A stretch of 64,000 nucleotides of DNA from Terrimonas sp. GTDB lineage: Bacteria > Bacteroidota > Bacteroidia > Chitinophagales > Chitinophagaceae. Positions 62,900 to 64,000 of the stretch are shown one piece after another. Within the stretch, counting starts at the first letter, position 1, and each line of letters begins with the position of its first letter. The notes beneath the pieces were generated by a model. The model was not told the origin of the DNA. It saw only the letters and a program-made list of their open reading frames with translations, and did not search any database. Made by a program: the position numbers and the translations under genes. The stretch spans positions 186,001 to 250,000 of the forward strand of contig WGMO01000004.1 of NCBI GenBank assembly GCA_016125075.1. Direction: 5' to 3'.

Positions 62900-63130
62900 T
62901 TACAAAAGCGCATCGATCTGCCGCGCCAGTTGCCGGTCCTTTTCCGTTACGATATCACCGGCATCATGGGTGTTCAGCCAGATTTCCACCGTATTCCAGA
63001 CATTTTTCCATACCGGGTGATGATTCATCTTTTCGGCTTCGATCGCCACACGGGTCATAAAGGCAAAGGCTTCGCTGAAATTGGCAAACTCGAACTTACG
63101 GTATAATGCATTCTCTTTTTCCTGCCACAT
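62900..63130 (-). CDS. 4a-hydroxytetrahydrobiopterin dehydratase
   Basis: A 76-residue protein with the family motif EKMNHHPVW (His37-His38-Pro39) and THDAG (His55). The start is firm because an in-frame stop lies 12 bases upstream. It is short against the usual 95-110, missing the first strand region, but active-site residues are present. It recycles pterin for aromatic amino-acid hydroxylases; some members are moonlighting. No hydroxylase gene is nearby. Confidence 0.88.
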   Translation of the reverse strand: MWQEKENALYRKFEFANFSEAFAFMTRVAIEAEKMNHHPVWKNVWNTVEIWLNTHDAGDIVTEKDRQLARQIDALL

Positions 63131-63155
63131 TGCGGATGATTATGGATGAAATAAA

Positions 63156-63590
63156 TCAGAACACCATGTGCTCCTTATTTTTAATTTTTTCATTGGTCAG
63201 TTCAGATACCAGCTGTACTCCGTTGATCTGCCTGAGCCCATTGATGGTTTGCTGTAACTGTTCGCGGGTCACAATATCCCCTTTCATCAACCAGAGGAAA
63301 TCCAGGTTCCGGAACTCCGGTAACAGGTATTCGCCGTCAAACTGGTTATTATAGATATAATGTTCCAGGGAGCCGGTAGGTTCGAGAAATTCATACACGG
63401 CAAAAAAATAATTCCTTTTCTTTTTGGTGAGCTGGATCTCTATTTCATTATTGATCCTGAAGTCCATCCCCAGCATCCCGTTCACCTGCCAGCAAAACTG
63501 GTAATCTTTCAGCCGGCTCATGATACCCAACAGGTGACTTCCTTCAAAAAACTCTTCCGAAAGTTCCTTATTGTCCAGTGATAATTTCAT
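63156..63590 (-). CDS. IPExxxVDY family protein
   Basis: A 144-residue soluble protein. The naming motif occurs as LPEFRNLDF (about 90), within a Bacteroidota-specific pattern that starts LSLDNKELSEEFFEGSHLLGI and ends NKEHMVF. Function unknown. It lies 25 bases upstream of the pterin dehydratase gene and 26 bases after the PDZ protein gene, in a run of four minus-strand genes. Confidence 0.85.
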   Translation of the reverse strand: MKLSLDNKELSEEFFEGSHLLGIMSRLKDYQFCWQVNGMLGMDFRINNEIEIQLTKKKRNYFFAVYEFLEPTGSLEHYIYNNQFDGEYLLPEFRNLDFLWLMKGDIVTREQLQQTINGLRQINGVQLVSELTNEKIKNKEHMVF

Positions 63591-63616
63591 GTGCCGGTTC
63601 TGTAAAGGTTTAAAGA

Positions 63617-64000
63617 TTAAAACTCAATCGTAGCTTCTTTGGTTTCATTGCCGCGTTTATACTTTACGGTTGTCTTATCGCCTTTCTTGAAATTCCCCAG
63701 GGCCTGCATATAAGTTTCCATCGAGGAAATCGTATAAGGGCCCAGGGCGATAACGATATCCCCTGCCAGGAGCCCGGCCCTTTGTGCCGGTTTCCCGTCG
63801 CTGATACCATCCAGCCGCATCCCCGTACCGGCATAGGTATAATCGGGCATTACCCCCATGGTGACTGAAAACCTGGACGAAGTGGTGGTTTGTGTTTCCC
63901 GGGTCTTTGAAAATACGAGTTTTGCATTTTGCTTACTCGCATCCGATACAATAGTATTGATCAGCTCGATGATCTTTAATTCACCGGTATAATTGATCTT
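63617..64000 (-). CDS. C-terminal part of a PDZ-containing peptidase (N terminus outside window)
   Basis: The frame is open to the last base, so only the C-terminal 127 residues are seen; a Met at 63859 is internal. The sequence has a helical tail of an enzyme domain (KIIELINTIV), then a PDZ domain with DGISDGKPAQRAGLLAGDIVIALG and a final strand EATIEF. This is the layout of M28 aminopeptidases with a C-terminal PDZ in Bacteroidota; the identity of the catalytic part is inference. Confidence 0.7.
   Translation of the reverse strand, partial: KINYTGELKIIELINTIVSDASKQNAKLVFSKTRETQTTTSSRFSVTMGVMPDYTYAGTGMRLDGISDGKPAQRAGLLAGDIVIALGPYTISSMETYMQALGNFKKGDKTTVKYKRGNETKEATIEF

Noticed and set aside
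1-64000. CRISPR arrays, insertion sequences, prophage, tRNA or rRNA genes
   Set aside because: No spaced direct repeats, transposase, integrase, phage structural genes, cloverleaf or rRNA-like sequence was recognised on reading.

Overview
The window reads as chromosome of a Bacteroidota bacterium, most likely a Chitinophagaceae-type member of the Chitinophagia. The evidence is the gene families (seven-bladed propeller sensor kinase, GLPGLI protein, OMP_b-brl_3 receptor, IPExxxVDY protein, charged-linker Rho, futalosine-pathway MqnC, SWIM-SNF2 helicase), promoter elements of the Bacteroidota form TTTG-N18..20-TAnnTTTG, weak or absent Shine-Dalgarno sequences, and moderate GC. No tRNA, rRNA, insertion sequence, prophage or CRISPR array was found, so this looks like core or stable chromosome. 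The species assignment is inference.

Layout. 1-4.7 kb: a signalling cassette with a propeller histidine kinase (cut by the window edge), a single-domain receiver and a receiver-class III cyclase. 4.7-8.2 kb: a periplasmic S45 acylase and an M19 dipeptidase. 8.2-10.6 kb (minus): a three-gene envelope operon including a thioredoxin-like/YwqK-repeat fusion. 10.6-12.5 kb (minus): a HisKA_2 kinase and LuxR-type regulator. 12.7-20.5 kb (minus): DUF418 membrane protein, fused E1 alpha-beta 2-oxoacid dehydrogenase, small membrane protein, an M16 pair (one active, one lacking the zinc motif) and an aspartyl protease-PDZ protein. 20.6-24.4 kb (plus): mqnC, two membrane proteins, a metallophosphoesterase and a small membrane protein. 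24.4-26.1 kb (minus): arsR-arsM-arsC behind a promoter whose -7 box sits inside an ArsR-like palindrome. 26.2-28.2 kb (minus): aminotransferase plus EamA transporter. 28.3-37.1 kb: tocopherol-cyclase-like protein, kinase/OmpR regulator pair, GLPGLI protein, variant M19 protein and a TonB-type beta-barrel protein.

37.2-47.2 kb (mostly minus): secreted hypothetical, 1252-residue SWIM-SNF2 helicase, comB, an SRPBCC protein, gcvT, and a padR-PspC operon with an operator-rich promoter. 47.4-48.8 kb: an unrecognised Cys-rich lipoprotein followed by a 38-residue single-span protein. 48.8-55.6 kb: a 2OG-Fe(II) oxygenase, DUF3089 lipoprotein, multi-span GT-C-like protein, an exbD gene broken by a one-base homopolymer frameshift, a universal stress protein and asnS. 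55.8-61.1 kb (plus): rho, a small lipoprotein and a selenium-tRNA cluster (selU/mnmH, unknown secreted protein, selD). 61.2-64 kb (minus): beta-barrel protein, ctlX-like hydrolase, pterin dehydratase, IPExxxVDY protein and the C-terminal PDZ end of a protein that continues past the window.

Themes are envelope proteolysis and transport, four signalling modules, arsenic detoxification by reduction and methylation, selenium use for tRNA modification, and menaquinone synthesis through futalosine. I see no complete undescribed system that I can name with confidence. The best leads are the unknown secreted gene inside the selU-selD cluster, the Cys-rich lipoprotein with its miniprotein, the thioredoxin-YwqK fusion operon, the overlapped ArsR operator/promoter and the exbD frameshift.
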